Part shown: in pieces, positions 49,296 to 59,986 of the stretch
Layout of the letters: each line of letters opens with the position of its first letter
How positions within the stretch are numbered: the first letter of the stretch is position 1
DNA from: Pseudomonadota bacterium
GTDB taxonomy: Bacteria; Pseudomonadota; Gammaproteobacteria; Xanthomonadales; Xanthomonadaceae
NCBI GenBank assembly: GCA_018240435.1
Contig: JAFEFT010000014.1
Location: forward strand, 5,947 to 68,952
Direction: 5' to 3'
Length of the DNA stretch: 63,006 bases
The notes under the pieces: generated by a model
What the model saw: only the letters and a program-made list of their open reading frames with translations
The model's database searches: none
Told to the model about the DNA's origin: nothing
Position numbers and translations under genes: made by a program

Positions 49296-49811
49296 TCACG
49301 GCCGCGCCCGGGCATCGAGGATCTTGTTCCACTCGCCCACGCGCGCGGCGTGCGCGGCGAGCAAGGCGCTGGCGTCACCTTCGATGCGCACCTTGTCGAT
49401 GACATCGCCGCCCTTGATCGCGTCGACCACCTTCTGGTCGTCGGCGGCCACCACCTTGCCGAACACGGTGTGCTTGCCATCCAGCCACGGCGTCGGCACG
49501 TGGGTGATGAAGAACTGGCTGCCGTTGGTGTTGGGCCCGGCATTGGCCATCGACAGCACGCCGCGTTCATGGCGCACGCCGTTGCGGGTTTCGTCCTCGA
49601 AGCGATAGCCCGGACCACCGCGCCCGGTACCATCGGGGCAACCGCCCTGGATCATGAAATCGGGGATCACGCGGTGGAAGTTCAGCCCGTTGTAATAGCC
49701 GCGCTGGGCGAGATTGACGAAATGGGCGACGGTCAACGGCGCCTTGTCGGGAAACAGCTCGACATGGATCGATCCCTTGCTGGTGGCGAAAACGGCTTTG
49801 AGCGCGGACAT
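49296..49811 (-). CDS. Cyclophilin-type peptidyl-prolyl isomerase
   Basis: 171 residues. Cyclophilin core with [20 protein letters not shown] (catalytic Arg and Phe/Met pocket), [19 protein letters not shown] (Gln), and [10 protein letters not shown]. No signal peptide, so cytosolic. It carries about 20 extra C-terminal residues beyond the E. coli PpiB length. Between phaE and a divergent lipoprotein gene. Confidence 0.94.
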   Translation of the reverse strand: MSALKAVFATSKGSIHVELFPDKAPLTVAHFVNLAQRGYYNGLNFHRVIPDFMIQGGCPDGTGRGGPGYRFEDETRNGVRHERGVLSMANAGPNTNGSQFFITHVPTPWLDGKHTVFGKVVAADDQKVVDAIKGGDVIDKVRIEGDASALLAAHAARVGEWNKILDARARP

Positions 49812-49961
49812 GGCAAGACTCCGTGGAAACAGGCGCGGTGGCGCCGAGCCTGCGCATGATAGCCGAGCCGCGGTCGCGCTCGCCGTTGGCCGGCGCCGAT
49901 TGCCTTAGAATGGCGCTGCCAGCACCGTCGCGGTGCGTTCGCCCACCCGGGGATTCTTGAC

Positions 49962-52142
49962 ATGTCGATCGGCCATCGCCTGCTGTTGGCAGCCGCGGTA
50001 TCCAGCCTCGTCTTCGTTGCCGGCTGCTCGCCACAGGGCGGCGGCGATGCTTCCAACAGCCACCGCGCCGGTGCCGACGCCGCCGCCATCGCCCGCGCCA
50101 ATGCCCTGATTTCGCAGCCGGCGTGGCTGCGTGAGCGCCTGCCCGAGCATACCGTCGCCTACCTGCGCATTCCTTCGCTGTGGGGCACCTTGTCGGCGCC
50201 CGATGGCCGCCCGCTCGATGCCGCGCTGGCCAGCGATCAGCACGCCAAGCTGATCGCCGCCCTGCGCAAGGCGGCCCGCAACGACCCGGCGTTGGCGGAC
50301 GCCGGCGCCGGCCCGTTCTTGAACATCCTCTTCGGCGATCAGGCCGGGCCGCTCGAACTGGCGGTGATCGATCCCAGCGACGGTCTTTCGCCATTCGGAC
50401 GCGGCCTGCTCACGGTGCCGCTGGATGTGGCCGACGTGGCTGCCCTCAACGCCCGCATCGAGGCGCTGCGTGGCAGCAATCCATCGCCGCTGCAAGCGCC
50501 GGTGGATGGCAACGGCGATGCCAGCTTGCGCCAGTTCGGCGCGCTGCACTTCGACGTCGCCAGCCACCGCCTGTTCCTGTCGCTGGGCACCACCGCCTCG
50601 GCGGCGACGCTGGCGCAGGATCTGGCGCAACTCAAGACCACCCGCCCCTCGCCGATGCAGGACGCCGAGAAGGAAATCGATTCTTCCGGGCAAGGGCTGT
50701 TCGCGTGGTCGAGCCTGAAGAACGTGAACGTCCAACTCGCCAACGAATGGGGTCCGCAACCGCCCGATGGTCTGCTGCGCGATGCCATCGAGCACGCGCA
50801 GTCGGTCGCACTGGGCTGGGGCACGGTCGCAGGTCACGGTCGCATGCAGCTGCAAGTGCGGGCGCCGCAGGCGCGCCTGCTCGGCTATCTGGCTGCCAAT
50901 TCCGGGCCGGTAACGCTCAAGTCCGCCGGCAAACCAGACTGGGTGGCGACGATGGCCCTGCCTGGCGCCGACAACCTGCGCCGCATCCACGATGACCTCG
51001 ACCGCGATTTCGGCGCCGGCAGCCGCGCCGGCTACGATCGCATCGCCGCCAACCTGCAGGACAAGACCGGCATCGACCCGATCACCTTCACCGGCCTGCT
51101 CGGCAAGCAGGTGGTGAGTTTCGCCGACGGCAATGGCCGCTTCACCGCGATCAAGGCCGGTGACCGCAAGGCGCTGTACGCCAAGCTCGACGAACTGAGC
51201 AAGCGCTTTGGCTGGCGCAACACCATCGCCAAGGTGCCAGGCGGGCAGATCCACCACGTGCACATCGCCATGCCGCAGGCGCCGGCGTCGGCCAGCGCCG
51301 ACCGGCAGACGACGGCGATCGCCGAAATCTTCACCCGCATCGGTTCAGACCTGTACTGGATCGAGGACGGCGACTACCTCGTTTTCGCCAAGGTGCCGCA
51401 GCCGTTGATCGATCGCCTCGCCACCACGCCTGATACGTCGATTGGCGACTGGCTGCGCTCGTCGCAGGGCTTCGACAGCAGCCAGACCCTGCTCGGCGCG
51501 ACCACCACCACCCGCGACATGAACCGCGAGGTGTACTACAGCTATCTGCACCTGCTCGACATCGCCGGCAATGCGCTGGGCGCACCGGTGGACCTGTCGA
51601 CACTGCCGACTGCCAGGCAGCTCAAGCTGCCCACCGACGGCATCGCCAGCATCGTCTTGCAAGCCAACGACCAGCGTCTGGCATTGCAGGTCGATTACGA
51701 GCAGATGCCGCTGGAAGCGCTTTCCGCCGGTCGCGGCGATGCAATGACCACGGTCGCGGTGGTCGCCATCCTCGCCGCCATCGCCATTCCCGCCTATCAG
51801 GATTACGTCATCCGCGCACAGGTCGCCGAAGGATCGGCGCTCGCCGAAGGTTCCAAGGTCGCGGTGGCCGAGTACTACGCCAATTCCGGCAAGCTGCCGC
51901 ACGACAATGCACAAGCCGGGGTCGCCGATGCCGCGAGCATCACCGGCAACTACGTCAGCAGCGTGAAGATCGACGACGGGCGCATCACGGTGACCTACGG
52001 CAACAAAGCCAACGCCCCGATCCGCGACGAAGTGCTGATGTTCGTGCCGGCGCCGGAAGAAGGCGTCATGCGCTGGTCCTGCGGCTCTGCCGCCGGCACC
52101 ACGATTGCATCCAAATATCGCCCAGCCGCCTGCCGTCCCTGA
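49962..52142 (+). CDS. Large lipoprotein fused to a C-terminal type IV pilin-like domain
   Basis: 726 residues. Signal II with lipobox VAGC (Cys22) after LVFVAGC. Residues of about 50-590 form an unrecognised domain with a repeated-looking beta/alpha pattern (e.g. VAYLRIPSLWGTL; FAWSSLKNVNVQLAN; VSFADGNGRFTAIKAGD), of the general DUF3352 type. From residue 595 the text is that of a type IV pilin: TTVAVVAILAAIAIPAYQDY, RAQVAEGSALAEGSKVAV, VSSVKIDDGRITVTYG, and a Cys707/Cys724 pair. The prepilin peptidase site (GFTLIE) is missing; GDAM precedes the hydrophobic helix. Confidence 0.85.
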   Translation: MSIGHRLLLAAAVSSLVFVAGCSPQGGGDASNSHRAGADAAAIARANALISQPAWLRERLPEHTVAYLRIPSLWGTLSAPDGRPLDAALASDQHAKLIAALRKAARNDPALADAGAGPFLNILFGDQAGPLELAVIDPSDGLSPFGRGLLTVPLDVADVAALNARIEALRGSNPSPLQAPVDGNGDASLRQFGALHFDVASHRLFLSLGTTASAATLAQDLAQLKTTRPSPMQDAEKEIDSSGQGLFAWSSLKNVNVQLANEWGPQPPDGLLRDAIEHAQSVALGWGTVAGHGRMQLQVRAPQARLLGYLAANSGPVTLKSAGKPDWVATMALPGADNLRRIHDDLDRDFGAGSRAGYDRIAANLQDKTGIDPITFTGLLGKQVVSFADGNGRFTAIKAGDRKALYAKLDELSKRFGWRNTIAKVPGGQIHHVHIAMPQAPASASADRQTTAIAEIFTRIGSDLYWIEDGDYLVFAKVPQPLIDRLATTPDTSIGDWLRSSQGFDSSQTLLGATTTTRDMNREVYYSYLHLLDIAGNALGAPVDLSTLPTARQLKLPTDGIASIVLQANDQRLALQVDYEQMPLEALSAGRGDAMTTVAVVAILAAIAIPAYQDYVIRAQVAEGSALAEGSKVAVAEYYANSGKLPHDNAQAGVADAASITGNYVSSVKIDDGRITVTYGNKANAPIRDEVLMFVPAPEEGVMRWSCGSAAGTTIASKYRPAACRP

Positions 52143-52353
52143 GCCTGCGGCTGCGGGCCCGCCCTCGCCGCTGCGGCGGATCCGCGGCCAAGGCACCCGC
52201 AGCCAAGCGTGCCGATGCGCGCCTGGCGCGACGGCACGGCTGTCGCGCCGTGGCGTCACACCGAGGCGTCACACCGAGGCGTCGCCACGTGGTGCTGCGG
52301 GTCCTGATCCTGCCGGCTGATGTTGCAGCGCAAAACATGCGCCGAAAACCCGG

Positions 52354-52359
52354 TACAAT
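52354..52359 (+). promoter_or_regulatory. -10-like TACAAT upstream of typA
   Basis: TACAAT 57 bases before the typA start codon; no -35 at the right spacing. The preceding DNA (52240-52285) has a short tandem GCGTCACACCGAG repeat inside a GTGGCG/CGCCAC hairpin, a plausible end signal for the lipoprotein gene. Confidence 0.4.
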
Positions 52360-52416
52360 GGTCGGCTGACTCCACCACATAAAGGCCCGCCGGCGCCAGC
52401 CTGCGGGCGTGAATCC

Positions 52417-54258
<1,842 letters not shown>

Positions 54259-54261
<3 letters not shown>

Positions 54262-54385
54262 CCCCTGAACGGGTCAGAGTCAATCAACAATTCGCGGAGA
54301 GCGCTGACCGGCGAGCGACAGGATCGCTACTGGATGGTCGTCGTGCAAAGAACGGGGCCGGAATTGTCAAATGACTCTGACCCCA
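54259..54385. mobile_element. MITE-like element between typA and the DAHP synthase gene
   Basis: Imperfect 29-bp inverted ends: 54269-54297 (ACGGGTCAGAGTCAATCA..) and 54357-54385 (reverse complement reads GGGGTCAGAGTCATTTGAC..). Total about 120 bases, non-coding. GGGTCAGAGT is a known end sequence of widespread small repeats. The right end contributes the last codons and stop of the synthase; the left end begins at the typA stop. Its insertion between two convergent genes is directly visible. Confidence 0.65.
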
Positions 54386-55779
54386 TTGGCGAGCGCTTTG
54401 CGCTTGCGCACGATCAGCATGGCGATCTCCAGCGACTGCTCGTAGTTCAGGCGTGGATCGACGGTCGAGCGGTAGGCGCGTTCGAGGTCGGTTTCGGTGA
54501 TCGCGCGGGCGCCGCCGGTGCATTCAGTGACGTTTTCCCCGGTCAGCTCCAGATGCACGCCGCCCAGCCGCGAGCCGTGCGCGGCGTGGATTTCAAACGC
54601 CTGTTCGAGCTCGCTGCGGATGGCGGCGAACGGCCGCGTCTTGTAGCCGTTGGAAGTGGCCTCGGTATTGCCGTGCATCGGATCGGACACCCACAGCACG
54701 CGCCGGCCTTCGCGACGCACGGCGGCGAGCAGCGGCGGCAGCGCGCGCTCGATGTGCGCCGCGCCAAAACGATGGATCAGGGTGATGCGGCCGGGCTCGT
54801 TGCCCGGATCGAGCACGTCGAGCAGGCGCAGCAGCGCATCGGCGTTCATCGTCACGCCGACCTTGACGCCGATCGGATTGCGCACGCCACGCAGGTATTG
54901 CACGTGCGCACCATCGACATCGGCGGTGCGCATGCCAATCCACGGAAAATGGGTAGACAGGTTGAACCAGCCATCCTGTCGCGGCACCTGCCGCGTCTGC
55001 GCCTCCTCGTAGGGCAGCAGCAGGGCTTCGTGCGAGGTATAGAACTCGGCACGATTGAGGTTGTGCAGCGGCTCGCCCGACAGCGTCTCCATGAAGCGCA
55101 CGGCGTCGCCGACGGCATCGACCATGCGCCGGTATTCGTCCGACAGCGGCGAATGACCGACCCAGTCCAGGTTCCAGTATTCGGGGTGATGCAGGTCGGC
55201 GAAACCGCCGTCGATCAGGGCGCGCACGAAGTTCATCGTCATCGCCGAACGTGCATGCGCCTTGACCAGCCGGCGCGGATCGGGCGTGCGCGAGGCCAGG
55301 TCGAAATCCGGGCCATTGACGATATCGCCGCGGTAGCTGGGCAAGCTGACGCCATCGCGGGTCTCGATGTCGGCCGAGCGCGGCTTGGCATACTGGCCGG
55401 CAAAACGCCCTACGCGCAGCACCGGCTCGCGCAGGCCATGCACCAGCACCAGGCTCATCTGCAACAGCACTTTCAGGCGATTGGAAATCACCTCCGAGGT
55501 GCAATCGGCGAACACCTCGGCGCAGTCGCCGCCTTGCAGCAGGAAGCTGCGCCCCTGCTGGGCCTCGGCCAGTTGCCGGGTGAGCGCGAGGATCTCCCAC
55601 GAAGTCACCAGCGGGGGCAGCTTGCGCACCTCGGCCAGGGTGTCCTCGAGCGCCTGCATGTCCGGGTAGCTTGGCAACTGGCTGGCGGCAAAGCCACGCC
55701 AGGCCTGCGGCGTCCATGCAGGATCGACGTGCGCCGGGGCACCGGCGAGGCATTGCGGCAAGGGGCGTGGACGGGACAT
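54367..55779 (-). CDS. Class II DAHP synthase
   Basis: Condenses PEP and erythrose-4-phosphate, first step of the shikimate pathway. 470 residues from the ATG at 55779. Class II landmarks: SFLLQGGDCAEVFADC, VGRFAGQYAKPRS, PSYRGDIVNG, EYWNLDWVGHSPLSDEY, THFPWIGMRT, GVRNPIGVKVG, VLWVSDPMHGNTEAT and LELTGENVTEC. The last residues NGVRVI are encoded by the MITE-like end, so the native C-terminus has been replaced. Confidence 0.95.
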   Translation of the reverse strand: MSRPRPLPQCLAGAPAHVDPAWTPQAWRGFAASQLPSYPDMQALEDTLAEVRKLPPLVTSWEILALTRQLAEAQQGRSFLLQGGDCAEVFADCTSEVISNRLKVLLQMSLVLVHGLREPVLRVGRFAGQYAKPRSADIETRDGVSLPSYRGDIVNGPDFDLASRTPDPRRLVKAHARSAMTMNFVRALIDGGFADLHHPEYWNLDWVGHSPLSDEYRRMVDAVGDAVRFMETLSGEPLHNLNRAEFYTSHEALLLPYEEAQTRQVPRQDGWFNLSTHFPWIGMRTADVDGAHVQYLRGVRNPIGVKVGVTMNADALLRLLDVLDPGNEPGRITLIHRFGAAHIERALPPLLAAVRREGRRVLWVSDPMHGNTEATSNGYKTRPFAAIRSELEQAFEIHAAHGSRLGGVHLELTGENVTECTGGARAITETDLERAYRSTVDPRLNYEQSLEIAMLIVRKRKALANGVRVI

Positions 55780-55892
55780 GGCGGAACCATCATGGTGCGG
55801 TGCAACAGCATCATGCCACAGCCATGTCGCACCGCAACCGCCACACCGGCGACGCGGCAGCGGAATTTTCCTCAACTCATGCCAGTACGGAA

Positions 55893-56414
55893 TCAGGCGC
55901 GGCGGCGGAAGCCGGCGAAAATCGCCCACGCCGCCAGCACGAGAAAGCAGATCAGCACCCAGCCCGGCATCGACAGACCCAGCAGTGTCCAGCTGATCTT
56001 GGCGCATTCGCCGGAACCCGCGAACACCTTCATGATGACCTTGCCGTAGGTGGTGGCGCCCATGTGCGCCATCGTCATCATGTCCTTGAGCGGAATGCCG
56101 CACGAGGGCACTTGATCGGCCGGCAGCGACTGGATCCACAGATGCCGCCCGGAGACGATGCCACCGACCGTCGCCATCAGCACCGCCAGCACGGCCCACA
56201 GCCGCCGCGACCATGCCGCCTTCGGCCCGGCCAGCGCGCCCAGCGCGAACACCACGCCCAGCGCGATCATCGCCACCCGCTGGAAGATGCACAGGTTGCA
56301 CGGCTCCAGGCCGAGCGCGTATTGCGAATACAAGGCGTAGCCCATCAGTCCGGCGCAGGCGAGAAAGCCGAGCAGGAATTGCAGACGAAAGCGGGAACGG
56401 TTCGGATCGGCCAT
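55893..56414 (-). CDS. dsbB: Disulfide bond formation protein DsbB
   Basis: 173 residues, four membrane helices. First periplasmic Cys pair in EPCNLC (Cys39, Cys42) and second pair Cys105 (VPSCGIP) and Cys137 (GSGECAK). Reoxidises DsbA, passing electrons to quinone. Follows the DAHP synthase gene on the same strand at 113 bases. Confidence 0.95.
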   Translation of the reverse strand: MADPNRSRFRLQFLLGFLACAGLMGYALYSQYALGLEPCNLCIFQRVAMIALGVVFALGALAGPKAAWSRRLWAVLAVLMATVGGIVSGRHLWIQSLPADQVPSCGIPLKDMMTMAHMGATTYGKVIMKVFAGSGECAKISWTLLGLSMPGWVLICFLVLAAWAIFAGFRRRA

Positions 56415-56522
56415 GGCCTGGTTGCTCGGGATCGGGATCGGAATACCGACAGTATCGCAGGCCGAAGGTTCCGCTGCGGCGGCGACACCCGCGACGTTCG
56501 AAGGATCGACCGCTGCCGATGC

Positions 56523-57815
56523 TCAGCCCGCAGCCGGTGCGCCGAAGCTCTGCAACCAGCGTTCGCACTCCTCGGCCGGCATCGGCTTGGCGAAGAAATA
56601 CCCCTGCACGACGTCGCAGCCGGCGCCATGCAGCTTGTCCATCGTCGCCTGATCCTCGACGCCCTCGGCGACCACGTCGAGCCCGAAGCGATGCGCGAGG
56701 TCGATGATCAGCATCGTGATGTCGGCGCTGGCGGTGTCGGTGAGCAGGCGCGAGACGAAGGATTTGTCGATCTTCAGTTCGCTGGCCGGCACCTTGTGGA
56801 AGTAGGCCAGGCACGAATAGCCGGTGCCGAAGTCGTCGATCGACACCCGCACGCCCAGATCGCGGATGCGATGGAGCTGGGTGAGTGCGCGATCGCCGAC
56901 CATCAACGAGCGCTCGGTGATCTCGATCATTGGCCGCAAGGAATCGCTGCCGAACAACTGCAACGCGTTTTGCACCATCTCCGGCAGATCGTTGTGCGCG
57001 ACCAGCTCGCTGGGCACGTTCACCGACACCGACAACGCGCCCCAGCGGTGCTGCCACTGCGAACACTGGCGCAGCACGGTGTTCATCGCCCACAACGTCA
57101 TCTTGCGGATGTGGCCGGTGCGCTCGGCCAGCGGGATGAACACATCCGGCGGCACCATGCCACGGTGGCGGTTCTTCCAGCGCATCAGCGCCTCGACGCC
57201 GACCACGTGCCGATCGGCGATGCGCACCTGCGGCTGGTAATACATGCTCAGCTCGCCGCGGTCGATGGCGTTGGCCAGTTCCAGTTCCATGTCCCATTGA
57301 TCGGACAAGGTGCCGGCACCGGGGGTGTCGGGCGCGAAGCGGTAACGCTGCCCTTCGTGCCGCGCCATCGCCAGCGCCAATTCGGCCTTGGCGAGCAGGT
57401 CAGTCGGGTGCGCCGCATGTTGCGGGCACAGCGCGCCGCCGATGGTCGCCGGCAGGCGCAGGCGAATGTCCTCGTGCTCGAACGGCGCCTCCAGCAGGCG
57501 CAGCAATTTCTGCGCCGCCAGCTCGCCGTGGCCGCGGTTTTTCAGTCGCGGCAGGATCAACGCGAAACGGTTGTCGCCGATGCGGGCGACCCGATCGTTG
57601 GCGCGCGCCACCTCGCGCGCAAGGCCGGCCAGATGCCGCAGCACCTCGTCGCCGACACCGTAGCCGTAAGCGACATTGATCTGGGTGAAGCGGTCGATGT
57701 CGACGATCAGCAGCCCGATCGACGCTTGCTCGTCGATGGCGGCGATGGCCTGCGCCAGCAAATCCAGAAAGCCGCGCCGATCGCTCAGGCCGGTGACAGG
57801 ATCGAACAAGTCCAT
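56523..57815 (-). CDS. c-di-GMP phosphodiesterase: degenerate GGDEF plus EAL
   Basis: 430 residues from the ATG at 57815. GGDEF domain (1-165) has lost its signature: IGDNRF at 79-84 replaces GGDEF, so no synthase activity. EAL domain (175-430) looks intact: EALMRW, NVPSELV (Asn), EITERSL (Glu), IDDFGTGYS, KIDKSFV (Lys), VAEGVED, QGYFFAKP. No membrane helix and no signal. Directly follows the HD-GYP gene (10 bases), a second predicted c-di-GMP hydrolase. Confidence 0.93.
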   Translation of the reverse strand: MDLFDPVTGLSDRRGFLDLLAQAIAAIDEQASIGLLIVDIDRFTQINVAYGYGVGDEVLRHLAGLAREVARANDRVARIGDNRFALILPRLKNRGHGELAAQKLLRLLEAPFEHEDIRLRLPATIGGALCPQHAAHPTDLLAKAELALAMARHEGQRYRFAPDTPGAGTLSDQWDMELELANAIDRGELSMYYQPQVRIADRHVVGVEALMRWKNRHRGMVPPDVFIPLAERTGHIRKMTLWAMNTVLRQCSQWQHRWGALSVSVNVPSELVAHNDLPEMVQNALQLFGSDSLRPMIEITERSLMVGDRALTQLHRIRDLGVRVSIDDFGTGYSCLAYFHKVPASELKIDKSFVSRLLTDTASADITMLIIDLAHRFGLDVVAEGVEDQATMDKLHGAGCDVVQGYFFAKPMPAEECERWLQSFGAPAAG

Positions 57816-57825
57816 GCAGCCGCCG

Positions 57826-59076
57826 TCAGTCGAGGAACAGCTCGGAGGTATCGACGCCGTGCGCGCCTTCCGGCAGCCCGCGGCGAACGGTGAGCAGCAC
57901 GCCATTCTCGTCCGGGCCGAGCTGGCCCAAGTCGATCGGCACGAATTCGCGCAGCGGCTTCTTGTCCGCGTCGAGCAGCAGCATCACGTTCGGGCGCAAG
58001 CGCTTGAGCTCGTGCACGGCGGTAACGACGCCGACGCGACCATCGGACAACTCCACCAGCGAGCCGGTCGGATACACCCCGCACGTCTGGATGAATTGCT
58101 CGACCAGGTCGGCCTGGAACAGGCTGTCGCGGGCGTTGTACAACTCCATCACCGCCTGGTGCGGCGAACGCCCGGGCGCGTGCGGTCGCGCCGTGGTCAT
58201 CGCGTCGTAGCTGTCGATCAGCCCGATCAGGCGACCGAAGATCGGGATCTGGGCACCGCGCATGCCCTTGGGATAGCCGGTTCCATCGTGCCGCTCGTGA
58301 TGCGTGGCAACGGCCTGGATGGTGCGTTTGGAAACGCCGGGCGTGCGTTCGAGGATGTCGATGCTGGCCTGCACATGCGTGCGCATCAGATCACGGTCGG
58401 CATCGTCGAATACGGCGGTCTTTTCCAGCAGTTCGCCCGGCAAGGTGGTCTTGCCGACATCGAACAACAAGCCGGCGAAGGCCAGGTCGTTGATCTCCTC
58501 TCGGTTCATGCCCAGATGCCGGCCGAAGCTGGCCGCCCACACCGAACTGCCCAGTGCGTGCTGGTAGGCGTAGCTGCTTTTCTTGCGGATCGCCTTGAGC
58601 CACAGGAAGGCCGACGGGTTGCGGGTGACCGAATCGATCATCGCGCCGACGCCCTCGCGCAAGGTGCCCATGTCCAGTTCGCGACCGGCACGCAGGTCGT
58701 TCATCATGCCTTCGATGCCGTGCTCGAGCTGCTGGCGCACCGCATTGGCGACCGGCATCTCGGCTTCGACCGTGGCCTTCTCCGGCCAACTGGTGGTGTT
58801 GAGGCGGGCGAACTCGGATTGAAACGCCGCCCGCGGCGCCGTCGCAGCGGCCTCGTCGCTTTGCACGTAGCGCCCCTCCGGGCGCAGGCCACGCGCAGGA
58901 TCGACGTAGACGTAACGACACAACGCCTGCAAGCGCGAGAGCTGGTCCGCCGTTTCGACGAACAAGCCTTCGAAGATGAACGGGGTCTCGATCCACGGCC
59001 GATCCAGCCGCGACACGTACATCTTCAGTCGCAGCCCGGTGATCGCGATTTTCACTTCGTTGGGCTTGGCATCCAT
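57826..59076 (-). CDS. DUF3391 HD-GYP protein with altered HD motif
   Basis: 416 residues from the ATG at 59076. DUF3391 (about 10-115), then HD-GYP: H173, LLFDVGKTTLP in which the metal His of the HD pair is Phe205 (Asp206 kept), H234, HHERHDGTGYPKG (259-271) intact. HD-GYP proteins hydrolyse c-di-GMP with a two- or three-metal centre; loss of one ligand may reduce or change activity. C-terminal part (VYPTGSLVELSDGRVGVV) is an added beta domain. Operon with the GGDEF-EAL gene. Confidence 0.9.
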   Translation of the reverse strand: MDAKPNEVKIAITGLRLKMYVSRLDRPWIETPFIFEGLFVETADQLSRLQALCRYVYVDPARGLRPEGRYVQSDEAAATAPRAAFQSEFARLNTTSWPEKATVEAEMPVANAVRQQLEHGIEGMMNDLRAGRELDMGTLREGVGAMIDSVTRNPSAFLWLKAIRKKSSYAYQHALGSSVWAASFGRHLGMNREEINDLAFAGLLFDVGKTTLPGELLEKTAVFDDADRDLMRTHVQASIDILERTPGVSKRTIQAVATHHERHDGTGYPKGMRGAQIPIFGRLIGLIDSYDAMTTARPHAPGRSPHQAVMELYNARDSLFQADLVEQFIQTCGVYPTGSLVELSDGRVGVVTAVHELKRLRPNVMLLLDADKKPLREFVPIDLGQLGPDENGVLLTVRRGLPEGAHGVDTSELFLD

Positions 59077-59195
59077 TTCCGAAGCGCGTGGGGTTCGTGC
59101 GGTTAGACTAACCCAATCCGCCGGCATTCGTTGACCGCATCACACTCGATGCGATTCGTCGGCGAAAACGTGAACTGGCACACGCTTCTGTCCGC

Positions 59196-59921
59196 ATGGA
59201 ATCCATTATGTTGATCGGTCGCAACGATGGCTGTCGCCGCCCCGGCAGCGGCAAGCGCGCTTTCCTGCCCGCCTTGCTGCTTGCCTGCGCCGTGGCCAGC
59301 GGCAGCTGCCTGGCCGACCTCAAGAGCGGTCTGGCGCAATTCGATCGCAGCCAATACACGCAGGCGATCGCCACGCTCAAACCGCTGGCCGCGCACGGCG
59401 ACGTATCGGCGCAATACGCGATGGGACTGGCCAGTTACAACCAGCTCGGCATGAAGCAGAACCTGCCCGATGCGCTGCACTGGTTCCGCCTTGCCGCCGC
59501 CCAGGGCTTGCCCGAGGCGCAATACTGCCTCGGCGTGATGTATGCCCGGGGCGAGGGTGTGAAGGCCAGCCAGAGCACGGCGGTGGCGTGGTTCAAGCTG
59601 GCCGCCGCCGGCGGCAACGCGATGGCTTACTACAATCTTGGCGTGCATTACGCGCAAGGCGAAGGCGCGTATCCGGACCTCAACACCGCGCTGTCGTACA
59701 TGATGGTCGCCGCCGATCTGGGCCTGGCGCAGGCCGGCGAAAAACGCGACGAATTGACGCAGGTCGTCGGCTCGCTGCGCACCACCGCCGCGCGCCGCGC
59801 CGCCGATCGCATGAAGGCGGCGATTCGCCGTCCAACGCCGGTGCCGCTGCCCGGAAGCGACAGCGCCTCTTCATCGGCAAAGGCAACCGCGCCGACGCAC
59901 AGCATCCAGATTCGCAACTGA
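59196..59921 (+). CDS. Periplasmic Sel1-repeat protein
   Basis: Up to 241 residues; start at 59196 or 59208. Signal peptide (RAFLPALLLACAVASGSCLA). Four Sel1-type helical repeats, e.g. GDVSAQYAMGLASYNQLGMK, LPEAQYCLGVMYARGEGVKA, NAMAYYNLGVHYAQGEGAYP, then a basic, Ser/Ala-rich tail (RRPTPVPLPGS). Such proteins bind other proteins. Divergent from the HD-GYP gene, perhaps functionally linked to envelope signalling. Confidence 0.85.
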   Translation: MESIMLIGRNDGCRRPGSGKRAFLPALLLACAVASGSCLADLKSGLAQFDRSQYTQAIATLKPLAAHGDVSAQYAMGLASYNQLGMKQNLPDALHWFRLAAAQGLPEAQYCLGVMYARGEGVKASQSTAVAWFKLAAAGGNAMAYYNLGVHYAQGEGAYPDLNTALSYMMVAADLGLAQAGEKRDELTQVVGSLRTTAARRAADRMKAAIRRPTPVPLPGSDSASSSAKATAPTHSIQIRN

Positions 59922-59986
59922 CCACCGCCCGCGTCGAGCCATCTATAATCGGCGCCGGCGCGCCACGGGGAGCGCGAAGGCCACCC

